A DNA stretch of 64,000 nt from Tardiphaga sp. P9-11 (GTDB lineage Bacteria; Pseudomonadota; Alphaproteobacteria; Rhizobiales; Xanthobacteraceae): positions 1 to 64,000 of the forward strand of contig NZ_NPKQ01000015.1 in assembly GCF_008329525.1 (NCBI RefSeq), written 5' to 3'. The notes under the pieces were generated by a model. That model made no database searches, was not told the DNA's origin, and saw nothing but the letters and a program-made list of their open reading frames with translations. Position numbers and translations under genes: made by a program. Below, piece by piece: positions 25,243 to 34,351 of this stretch; positions within the stretch are counted from its first letter, which is position 1; every line of letters starts with the position of its first letter.

Positions 25243-26034
25243 ATGTCGTTCTCGACGTTGTTTGACCCCAGTTCGCTTTGGGCCACGTTACAATATTACG
25301 CTTCACAAATTCCGACGCATGACATTCCCGCGGTAGATGACGTGCGGAGCTACATCGCTTCCCATCCCTCCATCGAGACCGTCCTCAAATGGTCGGCTTC
25401 GCCGTTGCTGGCAACGATGGCGCTGGCGCGCGCGATCCATGGCGGCAAGCGCGCGCAGCTCGCCTTCATGGCATTGGCTGCTGGCAGCATGGTCTGTTTC
25501 GTCGCGCTACTTTGGGAAACCCGGCGCGGCATGCTGGGTGATGAAGTGTCGATGATCTTGACCGTGATGAGCAGCATCGCCTGGGCGGCGGTGCCGGTTC
25601 TTTTGTTGTTCCGCGTCAACACGGACAACTTGGTCACCTATGCCATTGCGGCACTGACCGGTAGCGGAGGCGGCTTCTATTATCTCGTGCAACATGCTTC
25701 GAAGCCGTTGGATGAGGTGGCGTCTACCGCCGCAGCGACCTTGGCCGCAGCGGGCGTTGTCGCTTGGTCCCGCCAAACCGGTCTCTGGCGCATGGCGCTC
25801 ATGGCTGGTGCATGGGCCATGATCATCGTTCCGCAATATGCCGTCCATGATGGCGACGCTGTTCTGATGGACATGGCACGGTTCGGCGCGCTCATCGTCG
25901 CCCTGCTGCTCGTCACGACAGGTATCGACGCCGACAAGGATGACAAGGACGAGAGGGACGAACTCAAAGGCTCGGTCAGCGACAGCAAGCCTGCGAATTC
26001 GAACGTGGTTGACGACCTGCAAGAAGCCGCGTGA
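25243..26034 (+). CDS. Polytopic inner-membrane protein, unknown
   Basis: A 263-residue protein with about six hydrophobic segments between residues 50 and 230, and a highly charged C-terminal tail (DADKDDKDERDELKG). The first 45 residues are soluble with possible amphipathic helices. It stands alone between a gene-poor stretch and a perfect 13-bp hairpin. No family was recognised. Confidence 0.6.
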   Translation: MSFSTLFDPSSLWATLQYYASQIPTHDIPAVDDVRSYIASHPSIETVLKWSASPLLATMALARAIHGGKRAQLAFMALAAGSMVCFVALLWETRRGMLGDEVSMILTVMSSIAWAAVPVLLLFRVNTDNLVTYAIAALTGSGGGFYYLVQHASKPLDEVASTAAATLAAAGVVAWSRQTGLWRMALMAGAWAMIIVPQYAVHDGDAVLMDMARFGALIVALLLVTTGIDADKDDKDERDELKGSVSDSKPANSNVVDDLQEAA

Positions 26035-26040
26035 TCGCCG

Positions 26041-26070
26041 CTGTGCCTGGCAGAAAACTGCCAGGCACAG
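26041..26070. terminator. Strong hairpin, probable terminator
   Basis: CTGTGCCTGGCAG and CTGCCAGGCACAG form a perfect 13-bp stem around AAAA, 7 bp after the membrane-protein stop. There is no T-tract, so termination efficiency is uncertain. From here to 26474 there is no gene; the stretch also holds the palindrome GGAATATATTCC (26102-26113) and one regulon dyad. Confidence 0.65.
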
Positions 26071-26149
26071 AACCTGCTCAGATTCGCATAACTTACATTA
26101 TGGAATATATTCCGGCAACCCATTGTGGGCGCGCTTACGCTACACTCTG

Positions 26150-26161
26150 ACACTTCCGTAT
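26150..26161 (+). promoter_or_regulatory. Regulon dyad site A (ACAC-TTCC-GTAT)
   Basis: Fits GAYAC-N4-GTATARTK as GACAC-TTCC-GTATAATG, with a TATAAT -10 box built in. It faces the histidine kinase at 26475, with an unusually long leader of over 300 bp. Confidence 0.6.
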
Positions 26162-26474
26162 AATGTTCGTCAAAGGATTGATAGTCGATAAAGAGGCCTA
26201 GGTCGTAGCTGGTATGGTGAAACTGTTTGGATGCTGTGTCGAGCGCCGAAGCACGGACGAGAACGTCAGCTTTTTTGTTCAATCCGGGTCGAAGAGCTTG
26301 CACTGGGCGTTCCATGGCCGGGCCGGCGAATGCGACGCCACCAGGGACGGGGAAAGTGGGCTCATTTCGATATCCAAGGCTCCCATTTGATGACGCTGTT
26401 CTTCGCGAAGGATTACGGGCAACGCCCCTGAGCGCGCTCAACCCTTCGTCCGTTCATGCGGAGACGTACGTGTC

Positions 26475-27179
26475 ATGGTCATAAAGTACAAGCCGGGGTG
26501 CGGCGAAGACGCATTGCTCAAAACGGCCGCGCTAAAGCATGATTACAACAACTCGATCCAGAGCATCATCAGCATGCTCGAACTCCTGCAGCAAAGAGTA
26601 AATGGCGGCATTGACGGCGGCGTGGATGACCTCATTGAAGCCGGGCATCGCGCGTTGGACCGAGTCGGCGAGCAGGCCAGGGGATTAGCCCAAAACGGGC
26701 AAAGTCGCTCCCCTCCTCTAGTTCATCTAAACCGATGTATTTCTGGCCTTAACTCTCAGCTTGCGTCCCTGCTGGGGTCCTGCATCGAACTGAGCATGTC
26801 GATCTCAGAGGAAGATCTCTGGATCTCCGCTGATCTGCATCGATTGGAAAGCGCTATAATAAATCTAGTTCTGAATGCACGGGACGCCATGCCCAACGGC
26901 GGAAAGCTGATCATTCAGACGGGACTGGTGCAAGACGGGAAACGCCAGTGTTCATCGTATGCCAGCCTTAGGATTATTGATAACGGTTGCGGGATGGCTG
27001 CGGCGATCCTCGCGCGAGCGCTCGACTTCTCCTATACAACGAAGCACAGCCAAGCCGGGCGCGGCTTGGGGCTATGGTCGGTAAGAGACTTTGTGAGCGA
27101 CTTGCAGGGAGAGATAGTGCTGCGTAGCATCGTGAACGAGGGTACATCAGCGGAGCTCTTGCTGCCGCTTCAAGAGTAG
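26475..27179 (+). CDS. Short soluble histidine kinase
   Basis: A 234-residue kinase with no sensor or membrane segment. The phosphoacceptor segment is LKHDYNNSIQSI with His22, followed by a dimerisation helix pair. The ATP-binding domain has N-box NLVLNARDAM (about 131-140), DNGCGM, and the F/G2 region FSYTTKHSQAGRGLGL. It resembles the HDFNN-type kinases that take input from other proteins. No response regulator is adjacent; the orphan receiver at 46231 and the FixJ-like regulator at 46835 share the same upstream dyad or neighbourhood and are candidate partners. Confidence 0.8.
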   Translation: MVIKYKPGCGEDALLKTAALKHDYNNSIQSIISMLELLQQRVNGGIDGGVDDLIEAGHRALDRVGEQARGLAQNGQSRSPPLVHLNRCISGLNSQLASLLGSCIELSMSISEEDLWISADLHRLESAIINLVLNARDAMPNGGKLIIQTGLVQDGKRQCSSYASLRIIDNGCGMAAAILARALDFSYTTKHSQAGRGLGLWSVRDFVSDLQGEIVLRSIVNEGTSAELLLPLQE

Positions 27180-27228
27180 CCCCCATTGTGAAGAGTGGAG
27201 CTCTCGCGCCTGGTTCACCGGCGCTCGG

Positions 27229-27573
27229 TCACAGCAATAGCTTTAACGGTGTAAGTGGTCCCATGGGGATAAGCTGAAATTCCATCATACCCGCCCTTCC
27301 CAACGGAAGTTTCGTCAACAGCGCCCGCGCCGTTTCTAAATCAGACATATTCAGGATGAAAACCACGCCGGCGGCGTTAGTTTGGGAGAACCACTGCTCG
27401 ATATAACCCTCGAGATGGAGGCGAACGGTTTCGCGTATCTCAAGCGGCATCGTTGAAGCCCGTGCAGCTCCGTCGCCCCGGCTGGTAACGGTCCCGATAG
27501 CCAGGATCTTCGTGGTGGAGATAGCCGAAGTCCGCGCGGTGCCGGTGCGATTCAAGTCGTCTGTTGCGGCCAT
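27229..27573 (-). CDS. Small alpha+beta-barrel-like protein, paralogue of 34352-34783
   Basis: A 114-residue protein with strand TTKILAIGTVTSR, a helix around PLEIRETVRLHLEGYIEQWF, strand AGVVFILNMSD, a helix, and the ending LPLGRAGMMEFQLIPMGPLTPL. The second half matches the gene at 34352-34783 almost position by position. The pattern suggests the dimeric alpha+beta barrel fold used by muconolactone-isomerase- and YCII-like proteins, but I cannot assign a reaction. A regulon dyad lies 73 bp upstream. It has no signal peptide, unlike its paralogue. Confidence 0.7.
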   Translation of the reverse strand: MAATDDLNRTGTARTSAISTTKILAIGTVTSRGDGAARASTMPLEIRETVRLHLEGYIEQWFSQTNAAGVVFILNMSDLETARALLTKLPLGRAGMMEFQLIPMGPLTPLKLLL

Positions 27574-27645
27574 ATCTGATCTCGCGAGTTATAGAACACG
27601 AAGTGTACCGACCAAGAGTATGACCGAGTCCGTTACCCGGCAACT

Positions 27646-27657
27646 ATACGCGTGTAT
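27646..27657 (-). promoter_or_regulatory. Regulon dyad site B (ATAC-ACGC-GTAT)
   Basis: On the minus strand it reads AATAC-ACGC-GTATAGTTG, a perfect 4+4 dyad fused to a TATAGT -10 box, 73 bp before the start of the small barrel protein gene. Confidence 0.7.
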
Positions 27658-27821
27658 TGAGTAATCACCTCTGGCGACCTGAGCGCAAGCTCTATGGAGG
27701 TCGTGGCGACTGGGGGCGGAGTGCGGTCAAACAGAGGCGCCGCTCGTCTAAGTGCCCGCAATCAGTCGACTCGGGCGACGATCTCGCCGGTAGGGCTCGC
27801 GCTCCGTCAGAGGGGCCCCGG

Positions 27822-28751
27822 TTAGGACGAAGGAAGCGGGGCCGCGAACGCAGCGGCGTTTCGCTTTACGAATTCTTTCACTGACATCGGGGAAATGCCA
27901 GTTAGACGTTCAACGTCGTCGCTATGGCGATCGTACCGATTGTCCTGATGCAGCTGAGCCATCGTCGCTACGTGCGAAATCACATGTGGCGGCATGCCGA
28001 AGGTCGTGAGCTGCTGCTTCATGGCTTCGAGAGGCACGTCTACAAACGAAATTGTGCGGCCGAGCGCTTCAGAGAATTCACGCGCGACCGCTTTCATGTC
28101 CTGCGAAACCGGGCCCGTGAGATGATAAGTCTTTCCGATATGCGCCGCCGGATCGCTCAGTATGGCAGCAATGGTACGTGCCACGTCCACTGCGGCGATA
28201 GCGGAGTTCTTTCCGGTACCGAACGGTGCCATGATCTTATCCTGCAGCGAAACCGTTTTCGTGCTCTGCAAGAAAAGACCTTCCATAAAGGCCGTCGGCC
28301 TTACCTCTACAACCGGCAAACCCGACCAGGTGAGGATCTGCTCAGCGAGCCAATGTTGTTTCTGTTGTGGGCTCGCTGTTGTATTGAAGATATCCATCTC
28401 TTTCACTGTCATTTGAGACAGATTGACGAATGCCTTCACTTGGTGGTGTTTGGCAACCACAGCTACGTTAGTGGCAGCTTCGAGATAACTTGGCGAAACC
28501 GCCATTGTGAAGCAGATCCGCTCGCAGCCCTCCATGGCACGGTGTACAGCCATGAGGTCGAGCAGATCACCAACGACTACTTCGGCGCCAAGATCCCGTA
28601 AGCTGGCAGCACGATCGTCGTCGACCCGAACGTGAGCCCGAACTTTAAATCCTCCCCTCAAGAGTAAATCCGTGACCGTTCGTCCGACGGAGCCAATGCG
28701 CCCAGCCGCGCCGGTTACCAAGATCGGAAGATCATATGCGTGCGTGTTCAT
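27822..28751 (-). CDS. NmrA-family NAD(P)-binding protein
   Basis: A 309-residue Rossmann-fold protein with TGAAGRIGSVGRTV near residue 13, RAHVRVDDDRAASLRDLGAEVV as the adenosine-ribose region, and VNLSQMTV at the active-site strand. It is a paralogue of the protein at 20451-21332; the C-terminal block (LGRTISFVDVPLEAMKQQL...GMPPHVISHVATMAQLH) aligns well with that copy. Proteins of this kind are annotated as NAD(P)H-dependent reductases or redox sensors. It precedes, on the same strand, the small barrel-protein gene, and follows an Asp-type hydrolase gene by 145 bp. Confidence 0.78.
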   Translation of the reverse strand: MNTHAYDLPILVTGAAGRIGSVGRTVTDLLLRGGFKVRAHVRVDDDRAASLRDLGAEVVVGDLLDLMAVHRAMEGCERICFTMAVSPSYLEAATNVAVVAKHHQVKAFVNLSQMTVKEMDIFNTTASPQQKQHWLAEQILTWSGLPVVEVRPTAFMEGLFLQSTKTVSLQDKIMAPFGTGKNSAIAAVDVARTIAAILSDPAAHIGKTYHLTGPVSQDMKAVAREFSEALGRTISFVDVPLEAMKQQLTTFGMPPHVISHVATMAQLHQDNRYDRHSDDVERLTGISPMSVKEFVKRNAAAFAAPLPSS

Positions 28752-28896
28752 AGTTTCACCGTTTTAGATTCTAACTGAAGACGCGTTCATTTTGCGCCAG
28801 AAAAACCTTCCGAGCGCACAATCACCTTGTTGGTTGTGTCGTCCGCGCCACCTTGACCCGTTCATTGCGCTTGCCGATTAGAGCGTCGTGCCTTTA

Positions 28897-29769
28897 TCAC
28901 GCAAGCATAAGTCTCGCGGTCTCCTCCGGCATGTCCAACTGAAGCCAATGGCCAGCCGGTAGGAAATTTAAACTTGCGTGACTGATGTAACCGGCGAGCT
29001 CACGAGCAACGCCGCTAGTCAGGTATGGATCATGATCCCCCCATATGACCTTCACCGGGACATTTATCGTGGAGAGCGACCCTAAGCGTGCCGTATTTGC
29101 AGCAACCTCTGGCAGAAGCAGAGCAGTCATCTGCGCAAAGGCGTCTGAGGAGTTGCGGACACCGGAGAAGTTCTCGTTGATGACCGGGGCGACCGTTGTC
29201 TGAAAGCGGGTCCGCAAGTGTTCTGGTAGGGCATCCGAGAACTTCTTTTGCTGAAACTCGAGGAGCCAGCGCATCTGGGCTTGATCATGCAGTAACGCGG
29301 AGCTGAGGGCCTTTAGGCTATCAGTGGCAAACAGCATAATGAGCTCGGGAACACGAATGCTGGGGCCTGCCGCATAGAGGCAATTGAGCAGAGTGATGGC
29401 GGAGACGCGTGCGGGATGAGCGAGCGCATAGTTAAGTGCTGCTGGGCCGGACGCATCGTGCGCGACTGGAACGAATGAATCGAGCTGAAGTCCGTCCGCA
29501 ACGGCTTCAAGATCGGCAAGCTGCTGAGCGAAACTGTAGACAGCGCCAGTTGGGCGGTCTGAATCGCCATAGCCCAGAAAGTCGAATGCGATAACTCTCC
29601 GTCCGGCGTCTACGAGGTACGGGATCAGGCTATCGTAAACGCGCTGGTTATCTGGGAAACCATGCATTACCACCATCGCGTCACCCTTTCCGGCATAATC
29701 TCTGACGTAGAGACGTCCTTGCGCAGTTGGGATTCGGTGCTCAGAAAAAGACGGCAGACTGATAGCCAT
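28897..29769 (-). CDS. Alpha/beta hydrolase with Asp nucleophile (epoxide hydrolase/dehalogenase type), copy 1
   Basis: A 290-residue enzyme. The oxyanion motif HGFPDN lies at 36-41. The nucleophile elbow VAHDASGP places Asp105 where serine hydrolases have Ser. The acid is probably Asp247 in GDHDPY, and the base is His274 in AGHWLQ. HGxP plus an Asp nucleophile points to epoxide hydrolases and haloalkane dehalogenases. Which reaction applies cannot be read from sequence alone. Two more paralogues follow at 33266 and 34780. A good Shine-Dalgarno (AGGAGG) precedes the ATG at 29769. Confidence 0.82.
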   Translation of the reverse strand: MAISLPSFSEHRIPTAQGRLYVRDYAGKGDAMVVMHGFPDNQRVYDSLIPYLVDAGRRVIAFDFLGYGDSDRPTGAVYSFAQQLADLEAVADGLQLDSFVPVAHDASGPAALNYALAHPARVSAITLLNCLYAAGPSIRVPELIMLFATDSLKALSSALLHDQAQMRWLLEFQQKKFSDALPEHLRTRFQTTVAPVINENFSGVRNSSDAFAQMTALLLPEVAANTARLGSLSTINVPVKVIWGDHDPYLTSGVARELAGYISHASLNFLPAGHWLQLDMPEETARLMLA

Positions 29770-30153
29770 GAGTCCTCCTTCGCGGCCGGAGACCGCTTGC
29801 TTAACGAACAGGGCAAATAGGCAGGGAAGTTACGCACTGCCGTGTCGGGCGGACCAGTATCTTGAAGTATAATCGGCGGGGCAAAGAGTGACTAAAGAGG
29901 TGGCGGGTGTGGCCGGGAGGCTCACGGTTAGCAAGGTCGCTCTTGACGGGCTAGGTCATTGTTGCAACCAATCCGGCCACGGCGCTAAACGGATGCGAGC
30001 GATGATGTTGGCGCATGAGATCAGGCCGCCTCCCCTTGAACGAGGTGGATTTAAGCGCATATTCGGCGAAACGTATGCCTCTGAACGCCGGTGTCTAGGC
30101 CTTGGCGTCTAACTCTACCGCGGTCGCGGCCGCCAGTCATAATAGGTGATAAT
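29770..30153. other. Intergenic region between divergent genes
   Basis: No convincing gene; frames here lack protein-like composition. It separates the hydrolase and the GlxA-type regulator, which diverge. A degenerate dyad at 29859-29870 (ATCT-TGAA-GTAT followed by AATCG) may be a weak copy of the regulon site. Confidence 0.5.
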
Positions 30154-31104
30154 ATGCATCGGGTCGGCTTTGTGGTGCCTCCCAACTTCCAATTGATGAG
30201 CCTCGCGGCCATGACGGCGTTCGAGGTGGCAAATTTGCCATCGCCGAAGCCGCATTACCGCGTCACTGTGCTGTCTGAGAAGGGTGGCCCTGTGCGATCG
30301 TCAGGCGGGTTCAGCGTAAACACCACAAAACTCGCTGATCAGCGCTTCGATACAATGATTTTGGGATCTATCACGTCTCTGGAGCCGCCTGTTCCGTCCC
30401 AGCGCCTGATCAAACGCATCCAGCGGGCGTCGGAAAGCGCGAGGCGCTCCGCCTCGATCTGCACCGGAGCGTTCTATCTCGCGGAAGCGGGTATTCTCGA
30501 TGGGCGACGGGCAACAACGCATTGGTTTCACGCCGCGAGCTTTAGGACGCGATTTCCGCGCATTAGAATGGAGCAAGAGCGGATCTATATCAACGATGGC
30601 CCTGTTTGGACGTCGGCTGGAATGTCCGCGGGTATAGACATGGTACTCGCCATGATCGAGAACGACTTGGGTACTCAGCACGCTAAAGAAGTCGCCAAGA
30701 TCCTCGTTATAAACGAGCGGCGGCGGGGCGGTCGAAAGCAGCAGTCGGTTTTACTCGAGATGGTGGCAAAGACTGAGCGAATTGACGAGGTAATCGCATA
30801 TATTCGCCAAAACCTAAAAAAAGACCTGTCTGTCGACGAACTTGCCGAGGTTGCCAACCTTAGTCCCCGCCAATTCCGCCGCGTATTTGCGATGGAGATC
30901 GGTCAGACGCCGGCAAAAGTCGTTGAGACGCTGAGAATGGAAGCGGCTCAGTTTATGATTGAGGAAGGGCAACATCCGGTCAATGCAGTTGCGCGCGAGG
31001 TTGGCTTCGGAGATCCAGAACGCATGCGCCGCGCGTTTCGCCGCAACTTCGCGTCTTCACCTCGTGCGCTGCGGAAGAAGGCTAAAGTTGAGGTGCGTGC
31101 CTAG
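30154..31104 (+). CDS. GlxA-type AraC-family regulator
   Basis: A 316-residue regulator with an N-terminal DJ-1/PfpI-like domain (about 1-180), including SICTGAFYLAEAG at the nucleophile-cysteine position and TSAGMSAGIDMVLAMIE. A C-terminal AraC helix-turn-helix pair (about 210-305) follows: LSVDELAEVANLSPRQFRRVF and VNAVAREVGFGDPERMRRAFRR. These proteins activate or repress catabolic operons in response to small molecules. I chose the ATG at 30154 (AGGTG 7 bp upstream) over one 63 bp earlier. It is convergent with the MFS gene and may control the neighbouring hydrolase set. Confidence 0.88.
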   Translation: MHRVGFVVPPNFQLMSLAAMTAFEVANLPSPKPHYRVTVLSEKGGPVRSSGGFSVNTTKLADQRFDTMILGSITSLEPPVPSQRLIKRIQRASESARRSASICTGAFYLAEAGILDGRRATTHWFHAASFRTRFPRIRMEQERIYINDGPVWTSAGMSAGIDMVLAMIENDLGTQHAKEVAKILVINERRRGGRKQQSVLLEMVAKTERIDEVIAYIRQNLKKDLSVDELAEVANLSPRQFRRVFAMEIGQTPAKVVETLRMEAAQFMIEEGQHPVNAVAREVGFGDPERMRRAFRRNFASSPRALRKKAKVEVRA

Positions 31105-31123
31105 CAGCATGCTCGCTCGGAGC

Positions 31124-32674
31124 CTATTCGTATTCTGGGATGACTTCCGGAATACGGGAATCTTGTACCGTCGGCGTCACTAAAACCCAGCTACCAAGGG
31201 CGCCACCTGCAGCGACGAGGCCGGCGGCAGCGAAGAGCATCTGGTATCCTGCAGTGAAGCTTCCCAGCACGACATTCGCAGGAAGGCCGTACGATCGGCC
31301 TGCGACGGTAAGATAACCAGAAGCAATAGCCTCACTCGCCAATTTTAGGCTCGCCTGGTCGACAAGCGTCGACTGCGAAAGCTCACTGGCGATGCGCTGA
31401 TACAAAATGGCTCCGAGGCCTGCGAAGCCGATTACAACGCCAGCAAATCGGACTGTGCCCCCGACGCCCGCGGCCATTCCAGCTCGATTGGGCGGAATAA
31501 CGCTTAAGCCAACTCTGGCTGTTTCGCCATTCAAGATGCCTGCGCCCGTTCCTGCGACAGCCATTCCCACCATTATCATAGGGACATTGAAGCTGGGAGC
31601 CAGGCAAGCCAACGTAAGCAATCCAACGCTCACCATGACCAGACCAACTGTCAGTAACGTGCGACCAGATACCCAGTGGGAAAAATGTCTGGCCACGATC
31701 CGAGGGACAACGAAGAGCGGCATTGCCAAAGGGAGCATTAACAAACCGGCCGATATCGGCGAGGCGCCCATCCCGCCCTGAAAGTACAAAGGGATATACG
31801 TGAGCATTGTTAGCAGCGATGCTGCATACGCAAGACCTGCAATGTTTGCGCCGATATATATAGGCTGGCGAAAAAAACGAAGATCCAGCATAGGGCGTCG
31901 TTGCTTGGCCTCGACGACAACAAAGGATACGAAGAAAGCTAGCGAAGCCGCAAGAGAGCCTATCAACAGACCGTCCGTCCATCCGCGGTGATTGCCGGAT
32001 ATGAGCACAAATGTCAGCATGAACAAGGCAAGTGCGAGCGTCGTGGATCCGGCAATATCGATCGTCGCACTGTCCGGGTCACGAGACTCATCAACCGCGT
32101 AGATACTCAAACCGATCATTAAAACGCCAACGGGCACGTTCACGTAGAATGCCCACTCCCAACCTAGCGTTTGGGTTATGACGCCGCCGGCCAAAGGCCC
32201 GAGGGTCATTGCGATGCCTATGACTGATCCCCAAAACGCGAACGCCGGCGCTCGGCTTGCTCCTTGGAATTCCTTGGAAAGAAGCGCCAGCGCGGCGCTA
32301 AGCAGCAATGCCGCCCCAACGCCTTGAGCTGCGCGGGCGGCGTTAAGAATCGTAACGTTTGGGGACGCGCCACATAGTAATGACGCCAGGGTGAAAAGGG
32401 AGAGACCGATTATGAGTACTCGCTTGCGGCCGAAGCGATCCGCAAGCGCACCCGCCGGCATTATCAGCGCGGCGAATGTCAGCGTATAAGCGCTAATCAC
32501 CCACTCGATGGACGCAAAGTCGGCATTCAGCGTTTGGACGATGGACGGAAGGGAGACGGCAACAATATTGCCGTCGAGGTTGATCATGAATGACGGTACC
32601 GAAACGCATAGTAGCAGCAGAAACGTTCTGTCGCGGCCCTCCCCCGTCATTCGAACAGACCGGCGCCAGTGCAT
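31124..32674 (-). CDS. MFS efflux transporter, DHA2 (14-TM) family
   Basis: A 516-residue transporter with about 14 hydrophobic helices. Family motif A is readable as GALADRFGRKRVLI (about 75-88), and the antiporter motif C region as GPLAGGVITQTLGWEWAFYVNVP (about 158-180). It matches EmrB/QacA-type drug exporters. Its ATG directly follows the stop of the carbonic anhydrase gene (TAGATG), so the two are translationally linked. It has no adaptor protein gene next to it. Confidence 0.88.
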   Translation of the reverse strand: MHWRRSVRMTGEGRDRTFLLLLCVSVPSFMINLDGNIVAVSLPSIVQTLNADFASIEWVISAYTLTFAALIMPAGALADRFGRKRVLIIGLSLFTLASLLCGASPNVTILNAARAAQGVGAALLLSAALALLSKEFQGASRAPAFAFWGSVIGIAMTLGPLAGGVITQTLGWEWAFYVNVPVGVLMIGLSIYAVDESRDPDSATIDIAGSTTLALALFMLTFVLISGNHRGWTDGLLIGSLAASLAFFVSFVVVEAKQRRPMLDLRFFRQPIYIGANIAGLAYAASLLTMLTYIPLYFQGGMGASPISAGLLMLPLAMPLFVVPRIVARHFSHWVSGRTLLTVGLVMVSVGLLTLACLAPSFNVPMIMVGMAVAGTGAGILNGETARVGLSVIPPNRAGMAAGVGGTVRFAGVVIGFAGLGAILYQRIASELSQSTLVDQASLKLASEAIASGYLTVAGRSYGLPANVVLGSFTAGYQMLFAAAGLVAAGGALGSWVLVTPTVQDSRIPEVIPEYE

Positions 32675-33229
32675 CTACGTCGCGGCTTCTTCGCGCAGAC
32701 GGGACGGCGGCACCACAGTAGAAATCGTGCCGTTAGCCACGTCATAGACAACTCCTGAGATCATGAAGCCTGCGGGCAGTACGGGATTTGCCTTAAGCGC
32801 AGCAACGTCCAACTGGACGGCCTCGTAGGGGTCTGTCACAGCCATCTTATCGAGCTGCGCGTTTGTGACGTCTAGATGCTTTGCGAGGAGCTCCGGCGCA
32901 TGTTTATAGCATGGAATGATGCCGCAGTCGGTATGATGAAGAACGATGAGATTCCATCCCTCCCCTATCGGTTTACCTGCGCCGTTTGCTACGGTTTGCA
33001 AGATCATTAGGGTCTCGAGCAAGGCTCGATTGATGCGCCCGCCCACATTCCGGACAACGACAGCTTCCCCGGGCTTTAGCTCGAAGATGTCGGCCGGATC
33101 CACACGACCGTCGACGCAACCAATGATTACAGTCCGCATTGACGGTAGCATCTTCAGATCGTTTGCGAAGCCGTTCGAAGCAAAGTGCGTATTACGCTCT
33201 GATAGGGTTTCCAGAAATTCCAACGTCAT
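32675..33229 (-). CDS. Beta-class carbonic anhydrase
   Basis: A 184-residue enzyme that interconverts CO2 and bicarbonate. The zinc ligands are Cys38 (GCVDGRVDP, with the Asp40/Arg42 dyad), His99 and Cys102 (LHHTDCG). Length matches the short beta-carbonic anhydrases. It ends exactly where the DHA2 transporter gene begins, an unusual pairing. AAGGAG lies upstream of the ATG at 33229. A regulatory or pH-related link to the transporter is possible but unproven. Confidence 0.9.
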   Translation of the reverse strand: MTLEFLETLSERNTHFASNGFANDLKMLPSMRTVIIGCVDGRVDPADIFELKPGEAVVVRNVGGRINRALLETLMILQTVANGAGKPIGEGWNLIVLHHTDCGIIPCYKHAPELLAKHLDVTNAQLDKMAVTDPYEAVQLDVAALKANPVLPAGFMISGVVYDVANGTISTVVPPSRLREEAAT

Positions 33230-33265
33230 TCTCCTTCAGGGTTTCTTGGGCAGACCGCTGCTGCG

Positions 33266-34276
33266 TTATCTCGCAGCGCTTAGCATCGCTCGTGCAACGA
33301 CCTCAGGGGCGTCTATCTGCGGCCAATGGTTCGCTTCGAGTCCGGTAAGCACCGCCTTCGGAAAATGAGCGGCGATGTCATCGGCGACCGCTTTGTTGAG
33401 GTACGGATCCTGAGTGCCCCAGACAAGATGAACCGGCGACGTGAACTGCCTCAACGAAGCAGTGCGCCGACTATTGAACGCCAGATTCGAGCGCGCGTCA
33501 GCGGCCATACTCAGAAACGCGGGCACAGAACTTGGCGGTTTTGCGAAGTTATCGTTGATGATCGGCTGGAGAACAGAGTCGAAACGGGCACGCAGGGCAG
33601 CAGGAGCGCCCTCCAGGAAGCGGCTCTGCTGAAATTGCAGCAACCATGCCGCTTGCTTAGGATCAGTCATTAAAGCGCGGGACAACGCCGTCAGCTGCGG
33701 ATTGGCGCATAGCTCGATAAACTCAGGGAAGCGGAGCACCGGCGAGCTTGCGTAATAGCAGTTCAGAAGAACAAGCGACGACACGCGGCTGGCGTGATCG
33801 AGTGCGAAGTTGATCGCGGCCGGACCGCCGGCGTCGTGAGCGACTGGAACTACCGTTTCGAGTCCAAGGTCGGCAACCACTGCTTTCAAGTCGGTGAGTT
33901 GCTGCTCAAAGCTATATGCGTAGCCAGCCGGCTTGTCCGAGGAGCCGAAGCCGAGGAAGTCGAAGGCAATAGCCCGTCTGCCTGCTGCCGATAACAACGA
34001 GCCGAGAGTGCTATAAATCTGACAGTTGTCGGGGAAGCCGTGCACCATCACAAACGGAATTCCGTCGCCCGGATAATCCCGGACGTACAAACGATGCCCA
34101 TCGGGACGCGACACATATCGTTCCCGAAACCCCAATGCATTATCGTGAGGCGCATCTGCCGCCGTTCCGGTAGCCGCCGTCAGGCGAACCGGTGCGGTTG
34201 CATATGCGAGGGCCGCGGCACCAGCCAATCCGCTCTGCAAGAATTTTCGGCGGGAACTTTGTCGGTGGACAATCAT
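33266..34276 (-). CDS. Tat-exported alpha/beta hydrolase with Asp nucleophile, copy 2
   Basis: A 336-residue paralogue of the hydrolase at 28897. It carries a twin-arginine signal, SSRRKFLQSGLAGAAALAYA, at about residues 7-26, so it should be exported folded to the periplasm. HGFPDN is at 79-84, VAHDAGGP places the nucleophile at about Asp148, WGTQDPY gives the likely acid and ANHWPQ the His at about 317. I chose the ATG at 34276 because GGAGG lies 8 bp upstream. Export of one copy while two others lack a signal is notable. Substrate unknown. Confidence 0.82.
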   Translation of the reverse strand: MIVHRQSSRRKFLQSGLAGAAALAYATAPVRLTAATGTAADAPHDNALGFRERYVSRPDGHRLYVRDYPGDGIPFVMVHGFPDNCQIYSTLGSLLSAAGRRAIAFDFLGFGSSDKPAGYAYSFEQQLTDLKAVVADLGLETVVPVAHDAGGPAAINFALDHASRVSSLVLLNCYYASSPVLRFPEFIELCANPQLTALSRALMTDPKQAAWLLQFQQSRFLEGAPAALRARFDSVLQPIINDNFAKPPSSVPAFLSMAADARSNLAFNSRRTASLRQFTSPVHLVWGTQDPYLNKAVADDIAAHFPKAVLTGLEANHWPQIDAPEVVARAMLSAAR

Positions 34277-34351
34277 ACAGAAGCCTCCACTCCCGAGCAT
34301 CGTTCTCGGGCGTCTATTCCAACCTGCCGTTCAAGGACCGGTCGCGAGCCA

